Assembly (NCBI RefSeq): GCF_900104335.1
Contig: NZ_FMXT01000004.1
Coordinates: forward strand, 62,001-126,000
DNA length: 64,000 nucleotides
Direction of reading: 5' to 3'
Source of the DNA: Pseudobutyrivibrio sp. YE44
GTDB lineage: Bacteria > Bacillota > Clostridia > Lachnospirales > Lachnospiraceae
A program made the position numbers and the translations under genes. Below are positions 33,826 to 43,317 of the stretch, piece after piece. The notes under the pieces were generated by a model that saw nothing but the letters and a program-made list of their open reading frames with translations, ran no database searches and was not told the origin of the DNA. Every line of letters starts with the position of its first letter. Position 1 is the first letter of the stretch.

Positions 33826-35205
33826 CTAAAATGTTATCGCGTTTTTTCCCTCGGTTTTGAAGATTTTATTTACCACATAGATCATAGTAATAAAGCAAGC
33901 CATACCGCCCACCACATTGCTAATAGGCTCTGCTGCAAACACGCCGTTTATACCCATGTTAAATAGATATGGCAACATATAGGTCAATGGCACAACAATC
34001 ACAACCTTTCTGAACAAGGAGAAGAATATGGCATGTCCTTTTCGACCTAAAGACTTAAAAACTATTTGACCCACGTATTGGAAAACCATAAATACAAAGG
34101 TTGAGAAATATAAATTAAATGCTGGAACTGCATCCTTCAGTATAGTCTTATCATTTGTGAAAATAGCAATTATTGTCTCTGGGGCAAATCGAATGATAAG
34201 CCACATACAAATAGTGTAAGCCATCTCCAGTGTAAACATGATTACTATGGATTTCTTTATCTTGTCAAATTTATAAGCTCCATAATTGTAACTGATAATT
34301 GGTGAAGTTCCCTCTGAAATAGCTATAATTGGAGTTTCAAGCATCTGACGTGCAGAATTAACAATTGTCATTACAGATACATATACATCCCCGCCAACAT
34401 GTGCAAGAACGCTGTTGCATGAAATCTGGACCACTGCATTTGTAAAATAAGTCATAAAGCCTGCGGTACCAAGAGCAATTATTTTTGTTGCTCTAAAACC
34501 ACATGTCTTTATTTCCTCTACACTGAGAAGTTTCAGCTGAAACTCACATTTCTTGCCAAATAAAAATCTAATAACATATGCTGCTGAAAAAGACTGAGAT
34601 ATAATGGTGGCTACTGCTGCCCCCTGGACACCCATATGAAGAGCAAAGATGAATAATGGATCAAGGAGAATATTTGCAGCCGCCCCCACAATAACTGTGG
34701 TCATACCAACTGTAGAAAATCCCTGAGCCGTAATAAATGGATTCATGCCTGTGGCCACCATAGAAAAGATGGTGCCAAGAAGATATATTCGTAAATACGG
34801 AAGAGCATATACCATAGCAGCATCAGAGGCGCCGAACACTGACAATACTGGTCTTCCGAAAATTTCACCAAATATTATTAGTACTATAGCAGTTACTATG
34901 ATTAAGAAAAAAGAAGTGTTCTGAATTCCTTGAGCTTCTTCCCTATCACCACGGCCTCTTGCAATGGAAAAAAGAGGCGCACCACCACTTCCATACATGT
35001 TCGTAAAGGCGGTAATAAGAATAACAATTGGAAAACAAAGACCAACTGCTCCAAGAGCAACTGTTCCAATCTTTGGGATTCTGGCAATATAAATTCTGTC
35101 TACAATGTTGTAGAGCAGATTTAGTATTTGTGCCACCAACATTGGAATCGCAGTCTTGAAAATATTTGTAAGTGTTCTTCCATGCTCAAAATCTACTTGT
35201 TTCAT
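33826..35205 (-). CDS. MATE family efflux transporter
   Basis: A 459-residue, 12-helix exporter that uses Na+ or H+ gradients. It begins MKQVDFEHGRTLTNIFKTAI with PMLVAQILNLLYNIVDRIYI, the usual MATE helix 1, and has GSGGAPLFSIARGRGD and the paired C-terminal half starting near SVEEIKTCGFRATKIIALG with GTSPIISYNYGA. The gene lies 74 bases behind a LysR regulator gene in the same direction, which may control it. The substrate could be a drug, a metabolite or an oxidised flavin; nothing in the sequence decides. Confidence 0.92.
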   Translation of the reverse strand: MKQVDFEHGRTLTNIFKTAIPMLVAQILNLLYNIVDRIYIARIPKIGTVALGAVGLCFPIVILITAFTNMYGSGGAPLFSIARGRGDREEAQGIQNTSFFLIIVTAIVLIIFGEIFGRPVLSVFGASDAAMVYALPYLRIYLLGTIFSMVATGMNPFITAQGFSTVGMTTVIVGAAANILLDPLFIFALHMGVQGAAVATIISQSFSAAYVIRFLFGKKCEFQLKLLSVEEIKTCGFRATKIIALGTAGFMTYFTNAVVQISCNSVLAHVGGDVYVSVMTIVNSARQMLETPIIAISEGTSPIISYNYGAYKFDKIKKSIVIMFTLEMAYTICMWLIIRFAPETIIAIFTNDKTILKDAVPAFNLYFSTFVFMVFQYVGQIVFKSLGRKGHAIFFSLFRKVVIVVPLTYMLPYLFNMGINGVFAAEPISNVVGGMACFITMIYVVNKIFKTEGKNAITF

Positions 35206-35279
35206 CTATATTCTCCCATCACTTCTGTAACCAAAACTAGTTTATACCCATTATAGATGCACGAACACACAAATATTAA

Positions 35280-36149
35280 TTATTTTGATATTAATATTTT
35301 TACAAATTGCTGTAACTTCTTATCATCTTCTTTGGATTTTTCATAAGCAATATACACATTCCAAGAAATGCCATCCTCTATTGGAATCAACTTTATATCC
35401 TTCGAAATAGCTTCCTTGTTATGAATATCAACATCTATTCCAATTCCAAGACCTTCCCTTACAAACTCATAAATCATTGCAGCTTCCATAGTTTTGATAC
35501 GAACATCTGGGTAAAAGCCTTCTCGCTCGCAAGAGTTTATAAGATTAGCGTAGGATTGATATTTCTCATTGAGACTAATAAGAGCTTCATCTTTCAAATC
35601 TGAAATACTAAGGCTCTCTCTTGCAAAAAACTTATGTCCATCGGAAACTACTGCACACATAGATTTGCTATCGATTTCCTGTTCAATAAAGCCTGTAGCC
35701 GCAACTCGTCCAATAACCAGGGCTACATCAAACTGGCCATTTATAAGCTTTTCTTTTATATCAGGATTGGAGCCCTCCTCAAGAACAAGCTCGGTTCTTC
35801 CTAAAAACTTCTGATACTGCTCAATCTTCTTCATTGGAAGCATTCTTATCAATCCACAGGAATAACCAACTTTAAAAATATCATTTTTCTTTCTAATGGA
35901 TTCTAAGCCCTGTTCCAGCTCCTGAGTTTCAGCCAAGAGCTTCAAGCCCTTTTCATAGAAAAACACACCAGCTTCAGTAGGAACAAGTCCCTGCTTGGTT
36001 CTCTCAAACAGCTTAACCTGCATTTCATGCTCTAATCTGTCTAAGATTTTTCCTAACCCCTGAGGCGTAATGAACAGGCTTCTTGCAGCTTTATTTATGC
36101 TTCTTGTTTCATAACACTCCATGAAGGAGCGAACATCTTTAATATCCAT
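35280..36149 (-). CDS. LysR-family transcriptional regulator
   Basis: A 289-residue regulator. The N-terminal winged helix shows MDIKDVRSFMECYETRSINK followed by AARSLFITPQGLGKILDRLE. The effector domain from about residue 90 has the periplasmic-binding-protein-like fold (VGYSCGLIRMLPMKKIEQY, QFDVALVIGRV). The gene starts 8 bases after the ADA-SLOG gene ends and precedes the MATE exporter gene. LysR proteins normally control a neighbour, but here no divergent gene is present; MATE is the nearest candidate. Confidence 0.9.
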   Translation of the reverse strand: MDIKDVRSFMECYETRSINKAARSLFITPQGLGKILDRLEHEMQVKLFERTKQGLVPTEAGVFFYEKGLKLLAETQELEQGLESIRKKNDIFKVGYSCGLIRMLPMKKIEQYQKFLGRTELVLEEGSNPDIKEKLINGQFDVALVIGRVAATGFIEQEIDSKSMCAVVSDGHKFFARESLSISDLKDEALISLNEKYQSYANLINSCEREGFYPDVRIKTMEAAMIYEFVREGLGIGIDVDIHNKEAISKDIKLIPIEDGISWNVYIAYEKSKEDDKKLQQFVKILISK

Positions 36150-36157
36150 GGATTTAC

Positions 36158-38620
36158 CTACTTTTCCAGTTTTTCCAAGTGCGACTTTATAGTTGTAACC
36201 AAAGTAGTCTCACTATCAAAAACGTGAACATATCCCTGTAGGGATTTTGCCTTCTGCATCAGGTTCTTAGAATTTGCCCAAACGAAAATAGCTGATTGTC
36301 CCTTTCCGTTCTTTGCCTCCTGAATAAGGTTGCCAGCTGCGCTATTTCCATCAAAAGCTATAACAATGGAAGGGCGTCGCTCAAAAATCTCGTAGTTAAA
36401 GCTCTTATATATACCCATTGCCTGAGCTTCTGTAGACACTCGAACCTTAGCCTCAGACTTTTTGATTTTGTCAGCCTCACTTTTGCTAAGTACAGCTGGC
36501 ACAAAGGAATAAATTCTGAAGCCCTTATCATTATGGTCTAGAAGATATTTCTCATATCCAGAAAGCTTATGTCCAATAACAAAGCAGACTTCCTCAGGAT
36601 CAAAGTATTCAAGCATATCATCTATCTGCTGGGTAGCGTTGCTGCTAAGTTTTGTAGATCTGCTCTCCGTATTAAAGCTTCCACCAATAATAACTACAGG
36701 AAGTCTATCCCAGGTAATCTCTGAAATCTGCTCCTTCAACTCGGTATTGGCATCTAACGGAGCCTTACCCTTTGAAGCTCTACCACTTGAAATCTTTACA
36801 GTCTGCATCTTTTCAAGAAGCACCTCTTCCAAATCTCTGTCACCAATAAGCTTTTCAAAGGCAGCCTTCTTCTGGGAATATGCCTTTTGACTTTCTTCGA
36901 TGATTTTCGTTTCAGCATCCTTCATGAGCTGAAGCTCTGCATCTGTAAGACCTAGCATCTTCTCTAAAGAAAGCTGTTCATCTATAGCATTGGTTCCATA
37001 AAGAGCAGCACCATCAGTACCCTGAACGCAGGCAATTCCTTGCTTTAAATACTGTTTTAATGGGTGCTTATCGAGAGTATTTAAATTGTTCAAACGAACA
37101 TTACTTGTAATTTGAAATTCCAGGGTGACATTGTTGTCCTTAAGCTGCTTTAAAGCCTCTTTACCTTTTTTACTACTGAGACTATAAGTATAAAGACCAT
37201 GGCCCAATCTCATTTTTGGCATAGGCTGACCTTTTTCAAGAGAGTCACGCACACACTCTATAGAATGGGCAATATTATCCTTTTGGCTGTCGTTCTCACC
37301 AGCATGAACACGAATCACAAAGCTTGGATCAGCCTTTGCAATCTTTACAATCTCCTTAAAGGCTGGCTTTAAAGTGATAATATCGTTAATCTCCTCACCA
37401 ACAAAATCACAGCCTGCCACATATGGATCAAGAGCTGTTGCCTTAAGCACCTCAAGATTCTGTTCCAAATAGTTTTCAGGTGTAACTGCATCCTTAATGA
37501 TTGTAAGAGGAATACGACGCATAGCGGCAAGGAATCGAATCATTACGCCTGTCTCCTGATAGATACTTGGCATAACGGCATGAATTTGGCGTAGCATCTC
37601 CAACGATTCGTATTTTTTAACTAAAGTAGTATCACTAATCTCCGCATAATATATTCCCTGCTTCTTGTAGCTTCTGGCAATCCAAAGAAGCTTATCCTGG
37701 AAGATAGTATTGCCGCAATATGCAGGATTCTCTTTATCTCTAATCATTTGTAATAGAGCATTTCTAACATCCTCATCAGGAATCATCTCTACCTTGTTAG
37801 AAAGATTAATAGGCTCTTCATGCTCTACTGCTTTACAAAAAACATAGCGGTAGAGATATACCTTCTCAAGGTTGGTAAATACAGCCTGTCCATCCTTGAT
37901 AACCGCAAGGGACCCACGAATTTTAACAATATTATCCTCTGCATTATCCATATTATTAAGGATTAAATCTGCGAAATTTATAAAGGTGTTATCATTGATT
38001 CGTCTATCAAGATATTTACCCTGCAAACCAGAAGATACAAATTGTCTTGCAACCTTTTCACGCTGCTCATTAAGCTTTGCCCACTGAACATCGGTAAGCT
38101 TCAAATCAAGCTTTTTAACATAATAAAGGGGATATCTAATTTGATGTGAAATGCCAAGAGCTATAAGCACATCACCTGAAAGATTTCCATTCATATGAGT
38201 GTGCAAATCTGCTCTGAATTTAAGTTCTCTACGAATATAGGTTTTAAAGATGTTTTTTTCCACAGGTAAATCAAAATCCTTGGTCTGACTCATTAAGGTT
38301 TTGGCTATTGCAGGAATAGACGCCCTCATATCAACAGTACCATCAGAATATATGCTTGCTACCTTTGTATCTCTAAGCTTAAAGATATAGCTTTCTTTAT
38401 TATTTCCGTCTATAAAACAAGGGACCTCACCCTTGATAACAAGCATATCGTTGTCGTCTTTGGATAAGGTCAACTTACATATTTTAGCTATGTTTCTAAT
38501 TAAATTACCGGTAGAATGATTAGGAGTTTTAAGGACGTAATACATCCTATCCAAGTCCTTGTAAAGATTAACGATAATATCCTTTTCATTATCTAGGAAA
38601 AAACATGTAAAATAAGTCAT
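36158..38620 (-). CDS. Large adenosine-deaminase-like protein with C-terminal SLOG-like domain
   Basis: An 820-residue protein without a signal. Residues 1-125 are not recognised. Residues 135-560 form an adenosine/AMP-deaminase-like barrel: FRADLHTHMNGNL (metal His140, His142), FVIRVHAGEND (HAGE 439-442), RLGHGLYTYS (GHG 473-475), LEFQITSNVRL and VQGTDGAALYGT, where metal-binding Asp536 is kept but the next Asp of the usual DD is Gly. Residues 638-820 resemble a SLOG/Rossmann nucleotide-binding domain (VVIIGGSFNTESRS, IVIAFDGNSAAGNLIQEA). The upstream gene is a DUF815 ATPase 95 bases away. A purine or nucleotide-signal deaminase is inferred; biological role unknown. Confidence 0.7.
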   Translation of the reverse strand: MTYFTCFFLDNEKDIIVNLYKDLDRMYYVLKTPNHSTGNLIRNIAKICKLTLSKDDNDMLVIKGEVPCFIDGNNKESYIFKLRDTKVASIYSDGTVDMRASIPAIAKTLMSQTKDFDLPVEKNIFKTYIRRELKFRADLHTHMNGNLSGDVLIALGISHQIRYPLYYVKKLDLKLTDVQWAKLNEQREKVARQFVSSGLQGKYLDRRINDNTFINFADLILNNMDNAEDNIVKIRGSLAVIKDGQAVFTNLEKVYLYRYVFCKAVEHEEPINLSNKVEMIPDEDVRNALLQMIRDKENPAYCGNTIFQDKLLWIARSYKKQGIYYAEISDTTLVKKYESLEMLRQIHAVMPSIYQETGVMIRFLAAMRRIPLTIIKDAVTPENYLEQNLEVLKATALDPYVAGCDFVGEEINDIITLKPAFKEIVKIAKADPSFVIRVHAGENDSQKDNIAHSIECVRDSLEKGQPMPKMRLGHGLYTYSLSSKKGKEALKQLKDNNVTLEFQITSNVRLNNLNTLDKHPLKQYLKQGIACVQGTDGAALYGTNAIDEQLSLEKMLGLTDAELQLMKDAETKIIEESQKAYSQKKAAFEKLIGDRDLEEVLLEKMQTVKISSGRASKGKAPLDANTELKEQISEITWDRLPVVIIGGSFNTESRSTKLSSNATQQIDDMLEYFDPEEVCFVIGHKLSGYEKYLLDHNDKGFRIYSFVPAVLSKSEADKIKKSEAKVRVSTEAQAMGIYKSFNYEIFERRPSIVIAFDGNSAAGNLIQEAKNGKGQSAIFVWANSKNLMQKAKSLQGYVHVFDSETTLVTTIKSHLEKLEK

Positions 38621-38714
38621 TTCATCCTCCGGGCTAAAATAAAATCATTAATTAACTAATAAAGAAATGATTTTACTATCAAACAGCCAATTAATCAACA
38701 GTATAATTCTTCTA

Positions 38715-40043
38715 CTAAGAAATATAATTTATAAACTGCTGAGCAGTTCTTCCAGATAAACCACCCTGTTCCATCTCAAATATCTTTGCCTTGGCAACAA
38801 TATCTTCATCAGACATATTTATAGCTGCTCTGTGCGCGAGGGCTAGAACTATGTCCAAATATTCTTTCTGTGAAGGCTTGCTATAGCTAATAGTAACACC
38901 AAAGCGATGTACCAAAGACAACTTCTCTTCCACTGTATCTGAATGATGTCTGTCGTCCTGATTACTTTGGTCATTTCTATCGTTCCAAGTTTCTTTAATC
39001 AAATGACGACGATTTGATGTAGCATAAATCAAAATATTATCTGGGCGAGTTTCCACTCCACCTTCAATAACCGCCTTTAGAAACTTATACTCAATCTCGT
39101 GCTCTTCAAAAGAAAGGTCATCCATATAGATAATATATTTATAATTTCGATTCTTAATGCTGGCAATAATCTTTGAAAGATATTTAAACTGATGCTTATA
39201 TATCTCTATCATACGAAGGCCACTGTCATAATACTGATTTACGATGGCCTTGATACTTGTTGATTTGCCTGTACCACTATCACCAAAAAGAAGCACATTA
39301 TTAGCCTTTTTACCTTGAACAAAAGCCTCTGTGTTATCTATAAGCTGTTGTTTCTGATATTCATAGCCAATAAGGTCGTCAAGAACCACCTCTTCCATAT
39401 TATTGATAGGTACAAACTTTATGTCATTTTCCCCGATTTCTTCTATACGAAAGGCCTTGTTAAGACCAAACATACCAACACCATAGGATTTGTAAAAATT
39501 CGTAATTACGTTAAAGAAATCCTTTTCATCTGGTGCATTCTCCAACGCCTTCGACAGCCTTCTAACCTTCTCACTTACATTGCGGTTGTACATCTGCTTA
39601 TTCTTATCCACGGCAGAATAATTGGTAAACACTGAAAAGCTTTGTATTCCAAGCTCTTGTTCCAAATTAGAAAAATCATAATCAAAGATTTCTTTAAGAA
39701 GCTTAAAGTCGTTTTCCACCAAATGATTCACTGAACCTGGCTTAACTTCAGTCTTTTCTGTCACAAGAGAAAAAGGATTTTCATTTGTGATAATGTAATA
39801 GGCTATATAGTTATGCCAAAGATTGTCGTCAAAGCCATAATCTGTAGCAAGCATAAGCAGATTTTTGCTTATGGCATTAATCTCCCTAGTGGCCTCGCGC
39901 TTGTTGTAATCTCCAGATTGTACCGAATCTATAACTCGTCCCAATCTGTAAAGAATACTGTCTTCAGTTAAATCACCATACATTAATAGTCTTGAAATCT
40001 TGTCGTACATATTCTGCCTCTTTTCCATTGTTCCAAATTGCAT
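38715..40043 (-). CDS. DUF815-type AAA ATPase
   Basis: A 442-residue ATPase (slightly shorter if it starts at the third ATG, 40010, which has the best ribosome site AGAGG). Residues 1-215 are helical and unassigned. LLFGDSGTGKSTSIKAIVNQ (254-273) is Walker A, IIYMDDLSFEEHE is Walker B, YATSNRRHLIKETWNDR is sensor 1 with the Arg-rich DUF815 signature, and LSLVHRFGVTISYSKPSQKE follows. DUF815 proteins are widespread in Clostridia with no defined role. It lies 1 base after the MFS gene and upstream of the ADA-SLOG gene, suggesting a functional pair with the latter. Confidence 0.82.
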   Translation of the reverse strand: MQFGTMEKRQNMYDKISRLLMYGDLTEDSILYRLGRVIDSVQSGDYNKREATREINAISKNLLMLATDYGFDDNLWHNYIAYYIITNENPFSLVTEKTEVKPGSVNHLVENDFKLLKEIFDYDFSNLEQELGIQSFSVFTNYSAVDKNKQMYNRNVSEKVRRLSKALENAPDEKDFFNVITNFYKSYGVGMFGLNKAFRIEEIGENDIKFVPINNMEEVVLDDLIGYEYQKQQLIDNTEAFVQGKKANNVLLFGDSGTGKSTSIKAIVNQYYDSGLRMIEIYKHQFKYLSKIIASIKNRNYKYIIYMDDLSFEEHEIEYKFLKAVIEGGVETRPDNILIYATSNRRHLIKETWNDRNDQSNQDDRHHSDTVEEKLSLVHRFGVTISYSKPSQKEYLDIVLALAHRAAINMSDEDIVAKAKIFEMEQGGLSGRTAQQFINYIS

Positions 40044-40044
40044 C

Positions 40045-41202
40045 CTATTTGGTGCCCATTCCCTTAAACTTAAGCACCAAAACTGCTATCAATGATAATA
40101 CAAAGAAACTTGATAAAGCAACCATTGCATTTCTAAGTCCGAATTGTTGCCCCAAAATACCTGTAAGGGCTGTAAATACCACTCCACCAATACCTGTAGC
40201 TGTGGTAATCATGCCTGTTGCAGTGGCCTTGTGTTCTCCTGCAAGTGGCATGGCGATATTTAATACATTTGGATAAATCGCTCCACAGGCAAATCCTAAA
40301 GGTATACAAAGGATTAGCATTGGAACGTCTGTAGTCAGCTGTGAAATAATTATAGTTATAACAGGGATAGCCACAATTGCTGTAACAAGCAGCTTATAAG
40401 CATGCTTTGACAGGTATCCCACCAAAATTCTGGATGGAATCATCACTATCCAAAAGATACTAAGTGCATATTTTCCTATTGAAGAATTAAGCTCCTCAGA
40501 AAACAGTGTATCTACAAAGAAGGCATAGCCATTTTCAAAACCAACATAAATACACATAACCACACAAAGCATGAGAATTCCAAGTAAAACAAATGGCCCT
40601 GTACTGCTAACTTCATTTTCATCACCAATAAGTGGCTCAGGGTTTGAATCCTTATTCAAAATCAAACCAAGTATAGCAATAGCACTTGTAGCTGTCAGAA
40701 GCATAAATAAGGTTCTCCAGCTTAATCCTGCCTTTAGGTATGCAGATACCACAAGAGGAGCCACAAAGGCCCCTAAGGCATACATGGATGTTAAAAATCC
40801 TATTTTCTTTTTACAGCTTACAGGATAATAATCTGTCAAAGCTGCTATTGTAATAAACTGAAGTGCACTTGTAGTAAGCCCAAGGAAGAACACTCCTCCT
40901 ATGAAAACCTTTTGTGAGGTAAATATAGCAATCAATATAGCTGCTAAAACCTGAATAGCAAGAAGCTTTGTAAGGCATTTTAGCTTATTATTCTTATCCG
41001 CCCATGCTCCAAGAATAATTGGAGCAAGCATGGTAGCAAAAAGCTCCACCGATGCAAAGATGCCCTTAGAGGCAGTAGATAACTCGTAGGTTTCTCCAAT
41101 GTTAAGCAAGCTAGCCTGATAGCCACCTGCCTCAAAGCCATTAACAAAGACAATTAAAAAGAATACTAGCCACAAATACTGATTTTTCATTTTCCCCGTC
41201 AT
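40045..41202 (-). CDS. MFS transporter
   Basis: A 385-residue, 12-helix major facilitator protein. The start MTGKMKNQYLWLVFFLIVFV (41202) has GGGGAG 6 bases upstream; the longer frame begins with non-hydrophobic residues. Loop 2-3 reads GAWADKNNKLKCLTK. The C-terminal half includes PLGFACGAIYPNVLNIAMPL and ATATGMITTATGIGGVVFTA, resembling sugar-phosphate or metabolite transporters of the FucP/NNP type. It lies between the TrmH-type gene (9-base space) and the DUF815 gene. Substrate unknown. Confidence 0.85.
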   Translation of the reverse strand: MTGKMKNQYLWLVFFLIVFVNGFEAGGYQASLLNIGETYELSTASKGIFASVELFATMLAPIILGAWADKNNKLKCLTKLLAIQVLAAILIAIFTSQKVFIGGVFFLGLTTSALQFITIAALTDYYPVSCKKKIGFLTSMYALGAFVAPLVVSAYLKAGLSWRTLFMLLTATSAIAILGLILNKDSNPEPLIGDENEVSSTGPFVLLGILMLCVVMCIYVGFENGYAFFVDTLFSEELNSSIGKYALSIFWIVMIPSRILVGYLSKHAYKLLVTAIVAIPVITIIISQLTTDVPMLILCIPLGFACGAIYPNVLNIAMPLAGEHKATATGMITTATGIGGVVFTALTGILGQQFGLRNAMVALSSFFVLSLIAVLVLKFKGMGTK

Positions 41203-41277
41203 ATCGAACTCCCCATCTGTTCTTAAATTGACTGTTATATTTTCGCTTGTGACATAGATAGCCAGCAAGCTTATATT

Positions 41278-42117
41278 TTATCCCCGACCACACAATTCCC
41301 AAAAGGTTACAGCACTGGCTGCTGCTACATTCAAGGAATCAACATCATGGTGCATTGGGATTATTGTCACATAATCACTTTTTGCTATGGTTTCATCCTT
41401 GATGCCTGTACTTTCTGTTCCAAAGATTATGGCAAGCTTAGTATGCTCTTTAAGCTCTGGCGCTGAAAGTGGAATAGCGTTTTCCTTTAGGGCCATTGAA
41501 ACCACCTTATACCCTTCACTATGAAGCTGTGACACATAATCGCTTCCCTTATCAAAATAAGTCCACGGTACCTGAAAAGAGGTACCCATGGCAACCCTGG
41601 CTGCTCTTCTATAAAATGGATCAGCACTATCATGTGTAAGAAAAATAGCATCTACACCAAGAGCTGCTGCCGAGCGAAAAATCGCGCCAACATTTGTAGG
41701 ATTCATTACATCCTCTAAAATCGCCACCTTGTTAGAGCTCATTAACAAATCTCTAACCTGTTGTAAGGTTGGTCGTTTAAAAACTGCAAGTACACCTCTA
41801 GTTAAGTTAAAACCGGTAATTTTGTTAATAACCTCAAGCCTTGCTACAAAAACCTCTAATTCCGAATCAAAATCCACATAGGCGTCTTCCGCTTCCTTTA
41901 AAAGTTCAGTTACAACCTGGCTTTCATACGCCTTTTCCTCCACTAAAAACGCCATAGGCTCACAGCCTCTGGCTAAGGCTCTACTAATTACGTTTGGCGT
42001 TTCAGCAATAAACACTCCACCGTTAGGTTCAAAGTAATGATATAGCTGAGCCTCGTTGTATTCTGTAAAAATAGACACTCTCTTATCAGTAATGTCCTCT
42101 ATTATTGTCTTTTTCAT
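41278..42117 (-). CDS. TrmH/SpoU-family RNA 2'-O-methyltransferase
   Basis: A 279-residue enzyme that methylates ribose in rRNA or tRNA using S-adenosylmethionine. The C-terminal SPOUT knot has the three family motifs: NPTNVGAIFRSAAALG, LAIIFGTESTGI and IPMHHDVDSLNVAAASAV. The N-terminal 110 residues are a substrate-binding domain. It starts 19 bases after the VanZ-like gene. The target nucleotide is not predictable. Confidence 0.9.
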   Translation of the reverse strand: MKKTIIEDITDKRVSIFTEYNEAQLYHYFEPNGGVFIAETPNVISRALARGCEPMAFLVEEKAYESQVVTELLKEAEDAYVDFDSELEVFVARLEVINKITGFNLTRGVLAVFKRPTLQQVRDLLMSSNKVAILEDVMNPTNVGAIFRSAAALGVDAIFLTHDSADPFYRRAARVAMGTSFQVPWTYFDKGSDYVSQLHSEGYKVVSMALKENAIPLSAPELKEHTKLAIIFGTESTGIKDETIAKSDYVTIIPMHHDVDSLNVAAASAVTFWELCGRG

Positions 42118-42136
42118 GTAACTATTCCTTCTGGGA

Positions 42137-43186
42137 CTATAGCTCTAAAAGTGTTATTTCCACTTCATCTGGTCCTATTATTTTTATCATTCTGTGATTT
42201 GTATATGGGTCTGTTTGAAAATCCTCAAAGGGTAAATCTTCCTTTTGAAGCTTAGCCTTAATTACATCCAAGTTTTCATAGGATAATGTAAAAGCCTGTT
42301 TTGGAAGCTTGATACTCTTATCATTTAAACAGAATATTTCAAGCTGAGTCCTTCCTAAGCCAAACAGGAATCGACACTCTTTTGAATCCTCTGGCACCAA
42401 AAACTTATTAAGCTGGAAGCCTAAATCCTTTGCATAGAATTTCCAAATTTCTTCCTCATCGGTAGCCTTTATTGTAACTCTTCTAACATTAAGCTTTCGT
42501 ACAAAGGGATACATTATTCCATTCTTAGCAAGCTTCTTCCATCTTCTATAGTTTCTATAATCCTTCTTCCACTCCGGATTTGTCAATGTGTAGGCTCGCA
42601 TAATGAACAAAGCAATTCCAATGGCTCCACCAAGAGTATTTGATATTACATCTGCTGTATCATAGGAACCACGCTTTGTTATAAGCTGGATGTTTTCGAT
42701 GGTTACAGATGCCAAGAAACAAAAAATCAATGGTCGCCTAAGGGCATGTATTCTAAACCATCTAAAAAGATAAGGCAGCATATATCCCATTGGAATAAAT
42801 ATCATTACGTTCAAATAGAACTCGATAAATTCCTCCGCGGGTAAATCTATGCCTTTGGCGGTCATGGTAAAAAGACTGAACCCAGCGTTTCTCACTACAT
42901 AGTCAGGATTCTCTTTTCTAACCAACAGCACTAAAAAAATCAAAAGGACAATATATAAGCAGAATGCTCCGAATAGAATTCCTCTTCGAACCCATTTAAA
43001 AAGACTGGCTCTTCTTCCTCTACTAACGCCACCTTGAAGGTTTAAGCCCACTTTTTCACATATATTGTAATCAACAATTGGTAAAAGCCTTGCCAACAGA
43101 AATGCAATAGCAGTGGCTCCAATCATCAATACCAGATTCGTTATCCAATTGTTTGCATACAAATCGTAAAAGCTATTTAGCTCCAT
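42137..43186 (-). CDS. VanZ-like membrane protein fused to a VOC/glyoxalase-like domain
   Basis: A 349-residue fusion. Residues 1-200 contain about five membrane helices with the VanZ-type pattern FYLNVMIFIPMGYMLPYLF and SYDTADVISNTLGGAIGIAL. Residues about 230-349 form a soluble domain with VRRVTIKATDEEEIWKFYAK, FGLGRTQLEIFCLN and MIKIIGPDEVEITLLEL, typical of the vicinal-oxygen-chelate fold. VanZ gives low teicoplanin resistance in enterococci; most homologues are uncharacterised. I use the ATG at 43186, preceded by GGGAG; a TTG 12 bases further out is less likely. The fusion is unusual. Confidence 0.8.
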   Translation of the reverse strand: MELNSFYDLYANNWITNLVLMIGATAIAFLLARLLPIVDYNICEKVGLNLQGGVSRGRRASLFKWVRRGILFGAFCLYIVLLIFLVLLVRKENPDYVVRNAGFSLFTMTAKGIDLPAEEFIEFYLNVMIFIPMGYMLPYLFRWFRIHALRRPLIFCFLASVTIENIQLITKRGSYDTADVISNTLGGAIGIALFIMRAYTLTNPEWKKDYRNYRRWKKLAKNGIMYPFVRKLNVRRVTIKATDEEEIWKFYAKDLGFQLNKFLVPEDSKECRFLFGLGRTQLEIFCLNDKSIKLPKQAFTLSYENLDVIKAKLQKEDLPFEDFQTDPYTNHRMIKIIGPDEVEITLLEL

Positions 43187-43207
43187 ACTCTCTCCCAATA
43201 AATGTAT

Positions 43208-43240
43208 TAAAAAAGAGGATATCTAAAAATATCCTCTTTT
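43208..43240 (-). terminator. Intrinsic terminator after the NSS gene
   Basis: AAAGAGGATAT/ATATCCTCTTT stem with T-run TTTTTTAA on the minus strand. A second small hairpin GCTGCT/GCAGC lies at about 43268-43288. Confidence 0.8.
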
Positions 43241-43317
43241 ATACCTTTATTCTATTATAGGATTTAAAGGCTGCTAAGAAAAGCAGCAGTTTGATTTTCA
43301 CTGTGTTTTAACAAAAA

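Noticed and set aside
36158..40043. RADAR defence system
   Set aside because: The deaminase is large like RdrB, but the ATPase is a 442-residue DUF815 protein rather than the much larger RdrA, and a SLOG-like domain is present. I keep it only as a comparison.
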